Of a stretch of DNA of 34,657 nt, positions 15,401 to 22,977 are shown one piece after another (the stretch's first letter is position 1; the number at the start of each line of letters is the position of its first letter). Both the position numbers and the translations under genes were made by a program. The notes beneath the pieces were generated by a model, which saw nothing but the letters and a program-made list of their open reading frames with translations, was not told where the DNA came from and did no database searches. Origin of the DNA: Bacteroidaceae bacterium (GTDB taxonomy: Bacteria > Bacteroidota > Bacteroidia > Bacteroidales > Bacteroidaceae). The DNA is taken from contig JAFZVW010000026.1 in assembly GCA_017617635.1 (NCBI GenBank), positions 1 to 34,657 of the forward strand. Reading direction: 5' to 3'.

Positions 15401-17172
15401 TAGTTGCCTGCGAGGGCCATCTTGAATCCGTTGGCCTTGATAATCTCGTATGCAGACAGCATCTGTGATTCCGAACGTTCGTCCATGGCAATGCAGGTCT
15501 TGTTGAACCAGCCTTTCTCCTCGAGATGGGCGCGGAATGCCTGCAGATATGCGTTCCACAGGTTGTTGTAGTCCGTCGAGCCTACTGTCAGTGCCCAGTC
15601 GACATTGTTTCCAGTAGCTTCATCGAAATAGCGGAAGCTCATATCCCATGTCACCATCGAATAGCAGTTGATCTGTTCGGTAATACCGTATTCAGCGCAC
15701 AACTCTACATATTTGTCAAAATTGGTGTAGTCGAATGCCCATGTGCCGTCGGTCTTTTTGGTGGTCTCGATCATTGCCGAGAACTTGTCGTGCGACTGCT
15801 CGCCCCATGGCTCGTAGAACAGGATTGTGCTTACGACCTTCTGGCCTGCCTGTGCCAATGCATTGATATATGGGCGCAGTGCTTCGATGTGTTCAGGACT
15901 CCAGCGCTCGCATTCGTAGTATCTGCTTATCGAGTATGGCTGCTGCCAGAGATCCAGGTGGAACTTCTGGTCTGCGACTGCCGGCAGCTGGTGGCTGTCT
16001 ACGTTTATGGTCAGGTCCAGTGTCTTGACTACCTGGTTCTGCTCATTCAATACCTGTATCTGTGCAGTGTATGCTCCTGCCTGTGCGTCACGAGGAACCT
16101 GTACTGAACACCATACGGGGCGTGTCTCCCGGGCATTTATTGCCTTTGGCTTGTCCTGCTCGATGACGTCTGGAACCAGCCACGGAGTCAGGTTGAAGTT
16201 ATGGTTTCCGCAACCGCGTCCGTCGTCTGTGATGACGTAGTTTAGGAATCGGACTGATATCCACTCAGCAGCATCACCGCTGGCAGCAAGGTGCAGTGTG
16301 CCTTGGTCGGTCTTGCTGAACAGAACTGCCTCGAGGTTGGCACGTTCGCCTTTCCAAGCCGTTATCTCGGTTGCGGTCGATTCGGTCAGCTGCGGAACCC
16401 TGTGTTTCATATACAGTTCGTTGCGGCTTGCCCATGTACAGTGCAGTCCTGAGGTGATGGCTTCCCATTCGGATTCCGGCACGGTAACCTCTACAGTCGG
16501 TTCGTCGTATTCGTCAATGGGATACTTGCTGACTTCACCTTCCACTATACCGTCGATTTCCAGTGTGACGTCGATTATGCAGCCGCCGTCGGAAATGAAG
16601 TTTCCGTAGTTGCCTGATGGTTCAATGCAGTTCCATGCAACCATGTAGCGCATACGTGTCTGCATTCCCTGCTGTGCGTCCTTGGGAACGCGGAAACTGC
16701 CTGGCGCAAGTGATATATTGCCGCTTACCGCAGTACCGTCGCTGTTCCATCCGCTCTGACCGTCACCGGTCTTGCTGTACAGGGACCAGCACATAAGCTC
16801 GTTGCCGCTGCCGCAGGTATACGGGCCGGTTCCCTCAAGGCTGACCTCGAATGCCTTGTTTACATTCCAGTCCACAAATACATAGCTGTGCATCCAACTG
16901 CCGTTGATTGTAACATTGGGCGTAACAATGTCACCGGCCTTTACCTTGAACACGGTGGATGTCTTGTCGAAATATGCTACACACTTGGGCGCTGAGGCTA
17001 TGTTCTCGATCTTGTACTCGTCAGACTGTGTTCCCTTGATGCTGATTGTCTTGGGATAGTGCGTGCCGTGTGTTACATTCACGTCAGCACCGTACTTTAC
17101 GGGATAGTCTTGGGCAAATGCTGTCAGTGATACGGCAAGCATTGCGAACATTGAAAAGATAAACTTTTTCAT
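12487..17172 (-). CDS. Secreted GH123-like/GH33 sialidase fusion
   Basis: This 1561-aa protein has a signal peptide (1-20, ending LTAFA). After a beta-rich N-terminal region (to about 215) comes a GH123/DUF4091-like half (about 225-765): a sandwich domain, then an (alpha/beta)8-like stretch with FHLDLWQQPYSISRYY, ILFYEPWG and IAMDERSE, whose D564-E565 fits the Asp-Glu pair of GH123 beta-N-acetylgalactosaminidases. A linker domain (about 770-890) leads to a GH33 sialidase half: YRIP (911-914), Asp boxes SNDNGVTW, SLDGGETW and SDDFGRTW, EEFPDGR (1119-1125), AYSSL with likely nucleophile Y1243, and IGFIYEE. A C-terminal lectin-like region (about 1370-1510) precedes a secretion-type tail (IYNLAGQKL to NGKKIIF). 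Substrates are inferred to be sialylated, GalNAc-containing host glycans. The gene is 28 bp downstream of the nuclease gene. Confidence 0.88.
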   Translation of the reverse strand: MKKFIFSMFAMLAVSLTAFAQDYPVKYGADVNVTHGTHYPKTISIKGTQSDEYKIENIASAPKCVAYFDKTSTVFKVKAGDIVTPNVTINGSWMHSYVFVDWNVNKAFEVSLEGTGPYTCGSGNELMCWSLYSKTGDGQSGWNSDGTAVSGNISLAPGSFRVPKDAQQGMQTRMRYMVAWNCIEPSGNYGNFISDGGCIIDVTLEIDGIVEGEVSKYPIDEYDEPTVEVTVPESEWEAITSGLHCTWASRNELYMKHRVPQLTESTATEITAWKGERANLEAVLFSKTDQGTLHLAASGDAAEWISVRFLNYVITDDGRGCGNHNFNLTPWLVPDVIEQDKPKAINARETRPVWCSVQVPRDAQAGAYTAQIQVLNEQNQVVKTLDLTINVDSHQLPAVADQKFHLDLWQQPYSISRYYECERWSPEHIEALRPYINALAQAGQKVVSTILFYEPWGEQSHDKFSAMIETTKKTDGTWAFDYTNFDKYVELCAEYGITEQINCYSMVTWDMSFRYFDEATGNNVDWALTVGSTDYNNLWNAYLQAFRAHLEEKGWFNKTCIAMDERSESQMLSAYEIIKANGFKMALAGNYHSSLNDKLYDFCVALTQSGKFTQAQRQYRKDNNLITTVYTSCAESEPNIYSNSMPAEAAFLPIHVAANDLDGYLHWSWINWDEHPLTDTRFRKFGAGDTYCYYPGNRSSVRFERLVEGIHQFEKIQILKEEYKNNAQKLAELNQLLNECKDYAVAGSECAKKVQRIEDFLNGKEVEPEETISGYWKIKVDDTHYAKSAANQTNWSTEISSQTTYDLFQIEGTYDACTIKLMGRTNNIGPDKNMQMFVDQTTSYKYAIVDAGNGKVKLKNNGYWVYVDNGTFSFNTSNWTELQLEFVMDGKDPVRTTLFSTLAGGMDIPPYRIPGITCGKDGRLIASAARLVCGTDPGYGQVDCVVKISNDNGVTWSTNEIDVAVGDASLINNVKTPMEAAYGDPATVADHESDEVLVMAVAGCTVYGNSNTTRSNPNIIAAIRSLDGGETWQTPVEQTEMIYGLFDSTNPLAAAFIGGGKIFQSRVTKVGQYYRLYAALAARPNGNRVIYSDDFGRTWKALGGPGALPVPNGDEPKCEEFPDGRVIVTSRTSSGRLFNIYTFTNTATGAGSWDTQTKCTMSGLSASPSSSATNGEMLIVPVKRNADNKQMYLALQSVPTGSSRVNVGIFYKELENLSDIQNVTTFASDWNGFYQVSSTASAYSSLDLQADDKIGFIYEETLTKWGTKQNPVCTSFPTGSGTHNFDGYENIYLPIELELITAGRYSVNRSINRGQYLQSYFSELVEASAITSETRQKATALINNLGDNPTTAQIDAIYKLLAGDDPWDGKILTFQNVQQSGTKYTLYINDSGILSTSSNTPTMLDTKAQFLCTKEESGKYSFFNQASNLYMIWRAGSNYGYNNNTGTLGTYNATYCDWSINSGAGTKADTYYIVSKRSNGTTDGSLVILSSGSFDSYSNAVAWASGYSNLYYINATESPTGVNEIETTANKTAPSIYNLAGQKLTAPRKGINIVNGKKIIF

Positions 17173-17200
17173 AGTTATATCAGATTTGGTTTTATTTCAT

Positions 17201-18061
17201 TCATAGACAACTGCGCAGTGTCCCGGAAACATCGCAGACCGGAATCACCTGGTACTGACCGTCATGCTTGAGCCAGACTATCCTGCGGTCAATGACAGGT
17301 ATTCCGATGTCCTCAAGCATAAGGGCATACAGGCTGAGCTGGATGGTATAAAGCGAGAGGTCTTCCTCAATCATGTTGTCGAAGGGAGGGAGCAATGTCT
17401 TGCAGAAGCGCTGGTTGTATTCGCTGTACAGGTTGTTGTTGGTCTTGTAGTCAAGTATCACGAAGCCTGCCTTGGACTCGTCCCCTTCGCCGTCGTAGTA
17501 GTATAGCATGTCGAAAGTTCCGCATATCTGTTCCTGAAGGTTGCGCTCCTTCTGTGGATTCTTGCCACTATATACCTTAGTCTCGTTCAGCACCAGGTGC
17601 ATTGATGCGGGCATGTCCTGCATGAACTGCACGATGGCTTCCTCCTTGGGATGAATAGGAGCCAGATAGTTGTATGCGGACATATACTGCGGCTTGATGC
17701 TGTCACGGATAAGTTCGGGATGCCCGGCTTTCAGATATCCCAGGCTTTCTCCGAACTCGTGTGTCTTTGTTCCCAGTGTTGTTGCACGGAACGAATTCTG
17801 TTTCCACTGCTGGATCCAGTAGTCTGCAGTCTGTCCATGGCGCATGGCATATCGCTCTGCCTGCTTCTGTTCGTCAAATGGTTCACGGATGAAGCGGTGT
17901 CCTATGCCTGATACTGAATTCAGGCTTTGTCCGTGCAGAAGGTATATGTGGCCGTCTTCGTAGAATTCAAGGTCTTCGAATTCATGCAGTATGTGACGGC
18001 GTGCCTCTTCAACTTTTCCCGGTTCACCCTGAATGGTGAACATTCCCTTTGGTTCTTTCAT
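17201..18061 (-). CDS. PD-(D/E)XK nuclease-like protein
   Basis: This 286-aa protein has the RecB/Cas4-type nuclease motifs in order: GTKTHEFGE with H101, LNETKVYS with E160, GTFDML with D184, VILDYKT with D204 and K206, and YTIQLSLYALML with the Q241/Y245 motif. All core catalytic positions are present, so it is probably active on DNA; the substrate is unknown. It lacks the cysteine cluster of Cas4 and AddB and any helicase domain, and no CRISPR locus is nearby. The stop of the ProX gene is 7 bp upstream. Phage-derived exonucleases look similar, but no phage genes surround it. Confidence 0.8.
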   Translation of the reverse strand: MKEPKGMFTIQGEPGKVEEARRHILHEFEDLEFYEDGHIYLLHGQSLNSVSGIGHRFIREPFDEQKQAERYAMRHGQTADYWIQQWKQNSFRATTLGTKTHEFGESLGYLKAGHPELIRDSIKPQYMSAYNYLAPIHPKEEAIVQFMQDMPASMHLVLNETKVYSGKNPQKERNLQEQICGTFDMLYYYDGEGDESKAGFVILDYKTNNNLYSEYNQRFCKTLLPPFDNMIEEDLSLYTIQLSLYALMLEDIGIPVIDRRIVWLKHDGQYQVIPVCDVSGTLRSCL

Positions 18062-18068
18062 TATTATT

Positions 18069-18590
18069 TCAATACAATTCCAGATATTCGTATGTATTAC
18101 CGACTATTGCCAGATATCGCTCAAAGTCCTCTCTGCTGATTACTACTGTGCCGCGGCAGTCGTTGGGGTGAAAACTCAGCGTCCTGGCATCCTTGAGCAC
18201 GGTATCCAGGAACAGGTGCACGTGATGCTCTGTGTCGTTAATCAGGCCGAAAGGCGAAACACTTCCGGGCTCCAGATCCAGATACTTGAGCATGCGTTCG
18301 GGCGAGGCAAACGACAGCTTTCCGCACGAGGGCAGTCCCCGGGCCTGTAGCGATGCCTTTAGCCTTGCCTCCAGGTCATGTATGTCCAGGTCATGGTCGC
18401 AGTGGAAACATATCAGGTAGTGCCTGTTGCCCTTATGGTTGCGCATGAAGATGTTCTTGCAATGTACACTGCCGTCATCCTTCCACCAGCGCTTAGCCTC
18501 CTCGATTGTCTTGCCTTCGGGATGGTTGTAGCAGGTGAAGGGAATGTTGTGCTCCCTCAGGAAACTTAGGACTTTTTCTTCGCGTGTCAT
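18069..18590 (-). CDS. YbaK/ProX-type aminoacyl-tRNA deacylase
   Basis: This 173-aa protein is of the YbaK/prolyl-tRNA-synthetase-associated family, which hydrolyses mischarged tRNA, typically Ala-tRNA(Pro) in the ProX branch. The motifs are HCKNIFMRNHKGNRHYLI with the family lysine (K45), a GSVSPFGLIND loop and a late FHPNDCRGTVVIS. The open frame extends to 18716, but the ATG at 18590 gives the family N-terminus (MTREEKVLSFL) and overlaps the stop of the upstream channel gene by 4 bp, which decides the start. No proS is in the window, so it acts in trans. Confidence 0.85.
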   Translation of the reverse strand: MTREEKVLSFLREHNIPFTCYNHPEGKTIEEAKRWWKDDGSVHCKNIFMRNHKGNRHYLICFHCDHDLDIHDLEARLKASLQARGLPSCGKLSFASPERMLKYLDLEPGSVSPFGLINDTEHHVHLFLDTVLKDARTLSFHPNDCRGTVVISREDFERYLAIVGNTYEYLELY

Positions 18591-19216
18591 ATCTTGGAGA
18601 ATGTCAGGCTGCCCAGTGCATTGCCTGCAATCATAATCAGAAGGTTTGTGCAGAATCCGCACGGCAATTCTACAATTCGCTCGCCTATATGGGCAAAGCC
18701 GTCCCTGCCAATCCACATCCAGAAATAACCGAAGTTGGCAATACAGTGCTCAAATCCGCAAAGGATAAAGAACATGATTGGCATGATAACCAGCAGGGGA
18801 TTCTGTGTCTTACGCCATCCGTTTACTGCCAGGTACATCATTACACCGCAACCCCATGACAGAGCAGCAGCGCTCAGCCAGCTTTGGCTAACCTTGGTCT
18901 GTACCATAGCATCGACTGTCGACAGGTCCAGGCGTGTGGCGTTGGCCAGCAGGCATGTCACTGCTATGCCGGCGAAGTTGGTCAGGACCATGGGCAGCAT
19001 GCCACCGACGGGCTTGTGGAGATCCCTGATTCCCCCGATATAGCCGATGCGGCCGGTATACAGGGGATAGCCCTTAACAAGGATGCTGATAAGTCCCAGC
19101 GAGAACAGAAACGATCCTACGACCTTGCTCTCACATACAACATACACGATGTCGCCGCATCCTATCAGTACACCAGCCAGCAGTGACTGGATGTAAAAAG
19201 TATTTCTTTCACTCAT
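18587..19216 (-). CDS. Formate/nitrite transporter family protein
   Basis: This 209-aa protein has about six hydrophobic segments and the FNT signature GFEHCIANFGYF (near 154-165) with the central histidine, plus GNALGSL at the C-terminus. FNT channels move formate, nitrite or hydrosulfide across the inner membrane as pentamers. It is shorter than FocA (about 285 aa), mainly in the loops and N-terminus. The substrate cannot be told from the sequence. It heads the minus-strand cluster under the promoter at 19240-19270. Confidence 0.82.
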   Translation of the reverse strand: MSERNTFYIQSLLAGVLIGCGDIVYVVCESKVVGSFLFSLGLISILVKGYPLYTGRIGYIGGIRDLHKPVGGMLPMVLTNFAGIAVTCLLANATRLDLSTVDAMVQTKVSQSWLSAAALSWGCGVMMYLAVNGWRKTQNPLLVIMPIMFFILCGFEHCIANFGYFWMWIGRDGFAHIGERIVELPCGFCTNLLIMIAGNALGSLTFSKI

Positions 19217-19239
19217 ACTTTATTCGGATTATACGCACA

Positions 19240-19270
19240 CAAAGTTAAGCAAAAAAGTCGTTTTGTCCAA
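19240..19270 (-). promoter_or_regulatory. Promoter TTG-N20-TAACTTTG for the FNT operon
   Basis: Minus-strand TTG (19270-19268) and TAACTTTG (19247-19240) are 20 nt apart, with a leader of roughly 17-20 nt before the ATG at 19216. It may drive all four genes down to 12487, since no other good box was seen between them. Confidence 0.7.
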
Positions 19271-19301
19271 TGCCGTGGGGCAAATTCACAAAAAAGATTA
19301 T

Positions 19302-19309
19302 TATATTTG
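19302..19309 (+). promoter_or_regulatory. -7 box TATATTTG for the FabK-like gene
   Basis: TATATTTG lies 25 nt before the ATG at 19335. It is downstream of the start of the longer open frame at 19263, so it supports the shorter protein. No clear -33 element is seen. Confidence 0.6.
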
Positions 19310-19334
19310 TAGCATAAAACAAACAAATAGCATA

Positions 19335-20276
19335 ATGGAAAACAGAATTACACAGCTTTTCGGTATCAAATACCCCATAATAGCGGGTGGTATGGTGTGG
19401 TGCAGCGGATGGCGTCTTGCATCTGCCGTGAGCAATGCAGGAGGCCTGGGACTCTTGGGTGCCGGCAGTATGCATCCCGAAACACTGGCATACCATATTG
19501 AACAGATGAAGACTGCCACGGACAAGCCATGGGGTGTTAATCTTCCATTGATGTATCCGGGTATTGATGAGGTGATAGACCTTATTATAGAGAAGGGTGT
19601 CAAGATAGTCTTTACCTCAGCAGGAAGTCCTAAGAAGTATACTCCACGTTTTCACGAGGCGGGTATCAAGGTCGTTCATGTCGTGTCCAGCTGCAAGTTC
19701 GCGGTCAAGTGCGAAGAGGCGGGAGTCGATGCAGTCGTTGCCGAGGGTTTCGAGGCAGGCGGTCATAACGGACGCGAGGAGCTTACCACAATGACACTGA
19801 TTCCGCAGGTTCGTCAGGCTACGTCGCTGCCTCTTATTGCAGCAGGAGGCATCGGTTCGGGTCAGGCCATGCTTGCAGCAATGGCACTTGGTGCAGAGGG
19901 CGTACAGATAGGCACTTTGTTTGCGCTCAGTCAGGAGAGTTCTGCCAGCGATGAGTTCAAACGCTACTGCACCAGGATTCCTGAGGACGGTACAATGCTG
20001 ATGCTCAAGAAAATATCTCCCACACGCCTGGTCAAGAACCAACTGTTCCAGCGCGTTGCCGAGGCAGAGAACCGTGGTGCAGATGCTGATGAGTTGCGTG
20101 AAATCATGGGCGCAAAGGCGTCGAAACGAGGTATCTTTGAGGGGGATGTGGAGAATGGTGAACTGGAAATCGGTCAGATAGCATCTGCTGTTCGTGAAAT
20201 AAAGCCGGTCGCTGATATCATCGAGAATCTCATTAACCAATACCGGCAGGCAAAGCAGTCTTTGATTGATGCGTAG
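19335..20276 (+). CDS. fabK: FabK-type enoyl-ACP reductase/NMO flavoprotein
   Basis: This 313-aa FMN-dependent TIM barrel has the family marks MENRITQLFGIKYPIIAGGM, a SNAGGLGLLG loop, EGFEAGGHNGRE with the His-containing motif shared by FabK and nitronate monooxygenases, and PLIAAGGIGSGQAMLAAMALGAEGVQIGT for the FMN phosphate. FabK reduces the enoyl-ACP double bond in fatty-acid elongation; nitronate monooxygenase oxidises nitroalkanes. The two families are hard to separate by eye. The GGMVWCSG start and overall length lean to FabK. The hydrolase gene overlaps its end by 8 bp. Confidence 0.75.
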   Translation: MENRITQLFGIKYPIIAGGMVWCSGWRLASAVSNAGGLGLLGAGSMHPETLAYHIEQMKTATDKPWGVNLPLMYPGIDEVIDLIIEKGVKIVFTSAGSPKKYTPRFHEAGIKVVHVVSSCKFAVKCEEAGVDAVVAEGFEAGGHNGREELTTMTLIPQVRQATSLPLIAAGGIGSGQAMLAAMALGAEGVQIGTLFALSQESSASDEFKRYCTRIPEDGTMLMLKKISPTRLVKNQLFQRVAEAENRGADADELREIMGAKASKRGIFEGDVENGELEIGQIASAVREIKPVADIIENLINQYRQAKQSLIDA

Positions 20277-20949
20277 TTCCGGAACAGTCCGAGTCAATGG
20301 TCAGTGCCTCTTTTATGTCGTCCAGGGAAATGGACGGCCTGTAATCCTTTTGCATGGAAACGGAGGCAGCAATTATGACCTGGAGCCTACAGCGGCAGTA
20401 TTGGAGGCCAATGGATATCTTGTATATTCAATTGATTCGCGTGGTCAGGGAATGAATACCCCTGTAAAGGAATACCATTATACAGACATGGCCGAGGACG
20501 TATATCAGTTTATCCGTGCGCAGGGGCTTATACGTCCTGCGGTCTTCGGATGGAGTGACGGTGGTAACGTTGCCCTGCAGATGGAGGTGCTTCATCCGGG
20601 AACCTGCGGCATGATTATAACAAGCGGCAGCAATATATTCCCCGAGGGCGTGGGCTTTGGCGTTATCGACAGCTTCAAGGCACATGCGCCCAACATACCT
20701 CCTCTGATGCAGATGATGATAGACGAGCCTACGATGACTTTCCAGCAGATGGAGCAGATTAAATGCCCTGCCTTGATTTGTGCCGGTGAGAGTGACCTTA
20801 TCCTGGAATCACATACACGTCAGATAGCACAGTCCATTCCCAATGGACAGGTGCTTATCATTCGCGATGCAGACCACAGTTCACATATCATGTACAACAG
20901 TCGCATGGGGCAAATCGTAGTCGAGTATCTGCACAGAATGAAGTATTAG
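20269..20949 (+). CDS. Alpha/beta hydrolase
   Basis: This 226-aa alpha/beta-hydrolase has the oxyanion motif HGNGG, a nucleophile elbow GWSDGG (S96), an acid in GESDLIL (D176) and the histidine in RDADHSSH (H203 or H206). There is no signal peptide, so it is cytoplasmic; the substrate, probably an ester, is unknown. ATG at 20269 is chosen over the TTG just before it, and it overlaps the fabK-like gene by 8 bp, so the two are translationally linked. Confidence 0.85.
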   Translation: MRSSGTVRVNGQCLFYVVQGNGRPVILLHGNGGSNYDLEPTAAVLEANGYLVYSIDSRGQGMNTPVKEYHYTDMAEDVYQFIRAQGLIRPAVFGWSDGGNVALQMEVLHPGTCGMIITSGSNIFPEGVGFGVIDSFKAHAPNIPPLMQMMIDEPTMTFQQMEQIKCPALICAGESDLILESHTRQIAQSIPNGQVLIIRDADHSSHIMYNSRMGQIVVEYLHRMKY

Positions 20950-20960
20950 AATCATTGCTT

Positions 20961-21015
20961 CGCTATCCCTACGCTATCCCTACGCTATCCCTACGCTATT
21001 CCTACGCTATCCGAA
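20961..21015. repeat. 11-bp tandem repeat, five copies
   Basis: Three exact copies of CGCTATCCCTA (from 20961) are followed by one with a single change (CGCTATTCCTA) and a more divergent fifth. The array lies in the gap between two converging genes. No stem-loop terminator is evident there. Confidence 0.92.
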
Positions 21016-21023
21016 CACTATTG

Positions 21024-21905
21024 TCAATGAGTGTCTCTGAAGCGGGTGGTGAGATCGTTGAAGCATTCGATGCGGCGGTCACGGAGGAACGGCCACCAGC
21101 GACGGACGTTCTCGGAGCGTTGCATGTCGATGTCTATTACAGCTATGTCTTCCTCGTCAATAGGGGCGCGGTACAGGATCTCGCCTTGTGGTCCTGCAAT
21201 GAAACTGCTGCCCCAGAACTGTATGCCGTTGGTTTGTCCGCTGGGATCAGGCTCGTGGCCTGTGCGGTTGACGGCAATAACGGGAATGCCGTTGGCTACG
21301 GCATGACCGCGCTGTACGGTAATCCATGCTTCGCGCTGGCGTTCCTGTTCCTGGGGAGTATCGCTGCTTTCATAGCCTATGGCAGTGGGGTAGATGAGGA
21401 GCTCTGCTCCGGCGAGTGCCATGAGTCGTGCTCCTTCGGGGTACCACTGGTCCCAGCAAACTTGTACGCCTAACAAGCCTACACTGGTCTGTATCGGGTG
21501 GAAACCGAGGTCGCCGGGCGTGAAATAGAACTTTTCGTAATATGCGGGGTCGTCGGGGATATGCATCTTACGGTACTTGCCTGCGATGCTGCCGTCTGCC
21601 TCGAAGACCACTGCCGTGTTGTGGTAGAGTCCTGGTGCACGGCGTTCGTACAGGCTGGTGACGAGCACAATGCCGAGTTCTGCTGCGAGGGCTCCGTAGA
21701 ATTGTGTGCTGGGTCCGGGAATCGGTTCTGCAAGATTACAGAAATCTACGTTCTCTGTCTGGCAGAAGTACAGACTGTTGTGCAGTTCCTGAAGTACAAC
21801 GAGTTGTGCTCCCTGTTGTGCTGCCGTGCGTATGTTCCCGGCGAGTTTCTGCCTGTTGCTTTCTATGTCTGCAGTGCAGGTCTGCTGGATGATTCCTACT
21901 TTCAT
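21024..21905 (-). CDS. aguB: N-carbamoylputrescine amidase
   Basis: This 293-aa nitrilase-superfamily enzyme hydrolyses N-carbamoylputrescine to putrescine, CO2 and ammonia. The Glu-Lys-Cys triad is visible: E40 in VVLQELHNS, K113 in YRKMHIP and C150 in GVQVCWDQWYPE. The motifs GLYHNTAVVF and MHIPDDPAYYEKFYF are typical of the AguB/CPA branch. Its start overlaps the aguA stop by 4 bp, so the two steps are encoded as a unit. Confidence 0.95.
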   Translation of the reverse strand: MKVGIIQQTCTADIESNRQKLAGNIRTAAQQGAQLVVLQELHNSLYFCQTENVDFCNLAEPIPGPSTQFYGALAAELGIVLVTSLYERRAPGLYHNTAVVFEADGSIAGKYRKMHIPDDPAYYEKFYFTPGDLGFHPIQTSVGLLGVQVCWDQWYPEGARLMALAGAELLIYPTAIGYESSDTPQEQERQREAWITVQRGHAVANGIPVIAVNRTGHEPDPSGQTNGIQFWGSSFIAGPQGEILYRAPIDEEDIAVIDIDMQRSENVRRWWPFLRDRRIECFNDLTTRFRDTH

Positions 21906-22882
21906 ATTCTGGGGTATTGCATTGTACAGCAGTGCAGGCTGCCGTTTTGTGTCAGTAATATACTGCAGTCGATACCGATGACTTCACGGTCGGGAAAGAC
22001 CGACTGGAGGGTGGTCTGTGCACGTTGGTCTTTCAGTGAATCCTGATAGAAGGGAAGTAGTACGGCACCGTTTATAATCAGGAAATTGGCGTAATATTCC
22101 GGTACAGGAACGAGTTTGTAGGGTTTGCCCTGTGGAGTACGGAAAGCCTTGAGCTCCTCAAGCATTTCGGGGAAGCCTTCGCTGTAAACTATGGTGTCGT
22201 CCGGGCAGAACCTGGCAAGTGTGTCAATGTGTGCATCGGTGTCGTCCTGCTGCAGACCTCCATGGTGGAGCCAGAGGATGCGGTTGGCACGCAGACGTCG
22301 TTTGAGTTCCTGCTCAATATATGGCAGGTCAGAATTCTCTCGCCTGTTGGTGTTCAGATTGCATTGTGCGGTTGTGAGAATTGTTCCCTGACCGTCTGAC
22401 TCGATACTGCCGCCTTCGAGTTCGAAATCAAGGTTGTCTTCGTACATGTCGTCTGCCAGATACGGATTCATTTCACGTAATTTGCAACTGATTTCATTGT
22501 CCAGTGATGCCTCGAACTTGCCGCCCCATGCGTTGAAACGGAAATCAAGCAGCAGTCGGGAATCCCCGGCTCCCTGTCGGGTATAGTCCGGCACAAGAGT
22601 GATGAACCCATGGTCGCGTGCCCATGTGTCGTTGGTGGGAATGCGATAGTATGTGATGCGTCGGAGACTGTCGTCGTTCAGGTTGTTGCGCAGCAGCCTT
22701 TCGACTTTTTGCGGCTCGGGTGTAACAATCCACAGGTCCTGTCGCATGGAGATGTGTCTTGCTATTTCAATATAGCATTGCGTGACCTCCTGCAGGGTGT
22801 CGCGCCAGTCCGTGGCGTTATGCGGCCATGTGAGCTGTATGGCTTGCTGTGGTTCCCATTCAGCGGGCAGACGGTAGTTCAT
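21902..22882 (-). CDS. aguA: Agmatine deiminase
   Basis: This 326-aa enzyme of the guanidino-modifying (penta-beta-propeller) family converts agmatine to N-carbamoylputrescine. The motifs are TNDTWARDHG (near 83-92), FELEGGSIESDG (about 153-164), DDTDAHID with the catalytic histidine H218, and the C-terminal NGSLHC with nucleophile C318. The open frame continues to 22930, but the ATG at 22882 (MNYRLPAEWE) matches the family start and lies downstream of the promoter. It is the first gene of the aguAB pair for polyamine synthesis from arginine-derived agmatine. Confidence 0.95.
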   Translation of the reverse strand: MNYRLPAEWEPQQAIQLTWPHNATDWRDTLQEVTQCYIEIARHISMRQDLWIVTPEPQKVERLLRNNLNDDSLRRITYYRIPTNDTWARDHGFITLVPDYTRQGAGDSRLLLDFRFNAWGGKFEASLDNEISCKLREMNPYLADDMYEDNLDFELEGGSIESDGQGTILTTAQCNLNTNRRENSDLPYIEQELKRRLRANRILWLHHGGLQQDDTDAHIDTLARFCPDDTIVYSEGFPEMLEELKAFRTPQGKPYKLVPVPEYYANFLIINGAVLLPFYQDSLKDQRAQTTLQSVFPDREVIGIDCSILLTQNGSLHCCTMQYPRI

Positions 22883-22899
22883 ATTCGAAATATTTTGGA

Positions 22900-22930
22900 C
22901 AAAGATAATGATTTTTGGCGTGAAATTCAA
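22900..22930 (-). promoter_or_regulatory. aguA promoter, TTG-N20-TATCTTTG
   Basis: Minus-strand TTG (22930-22928) and TATCTTTG (22907-22900) are 20 nt apart. The predicted transcript starts about 10 nt before the ATG at 22882, which supports that start codon. Confidence 0.7.
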
Positions 22931-22949
22931 GAATATAAAATATTTTTCC

Positions 22950-22957
22950 TATTTTTG
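22950..22957 (+). promoter_or_regulatory. -7 box TATTTTTG for the nif3-like gene
   Basis: TATTTTTG lies 20 nt upstream of the ATG at 22978, divergent from the aguA promoter. Confidence 0.55.
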
Positions 22958-22977
22958 CACCCGAAATACATATCGCT

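Noticed and set aside
17173-17200. A separate promoter directly before the GH123-GH33 gene
   Set aside because: The short gap contains ATTTGG-like sequence only on the wrong strand or with wrong spacing; no TAnnTTTG match exists on the minus strand.
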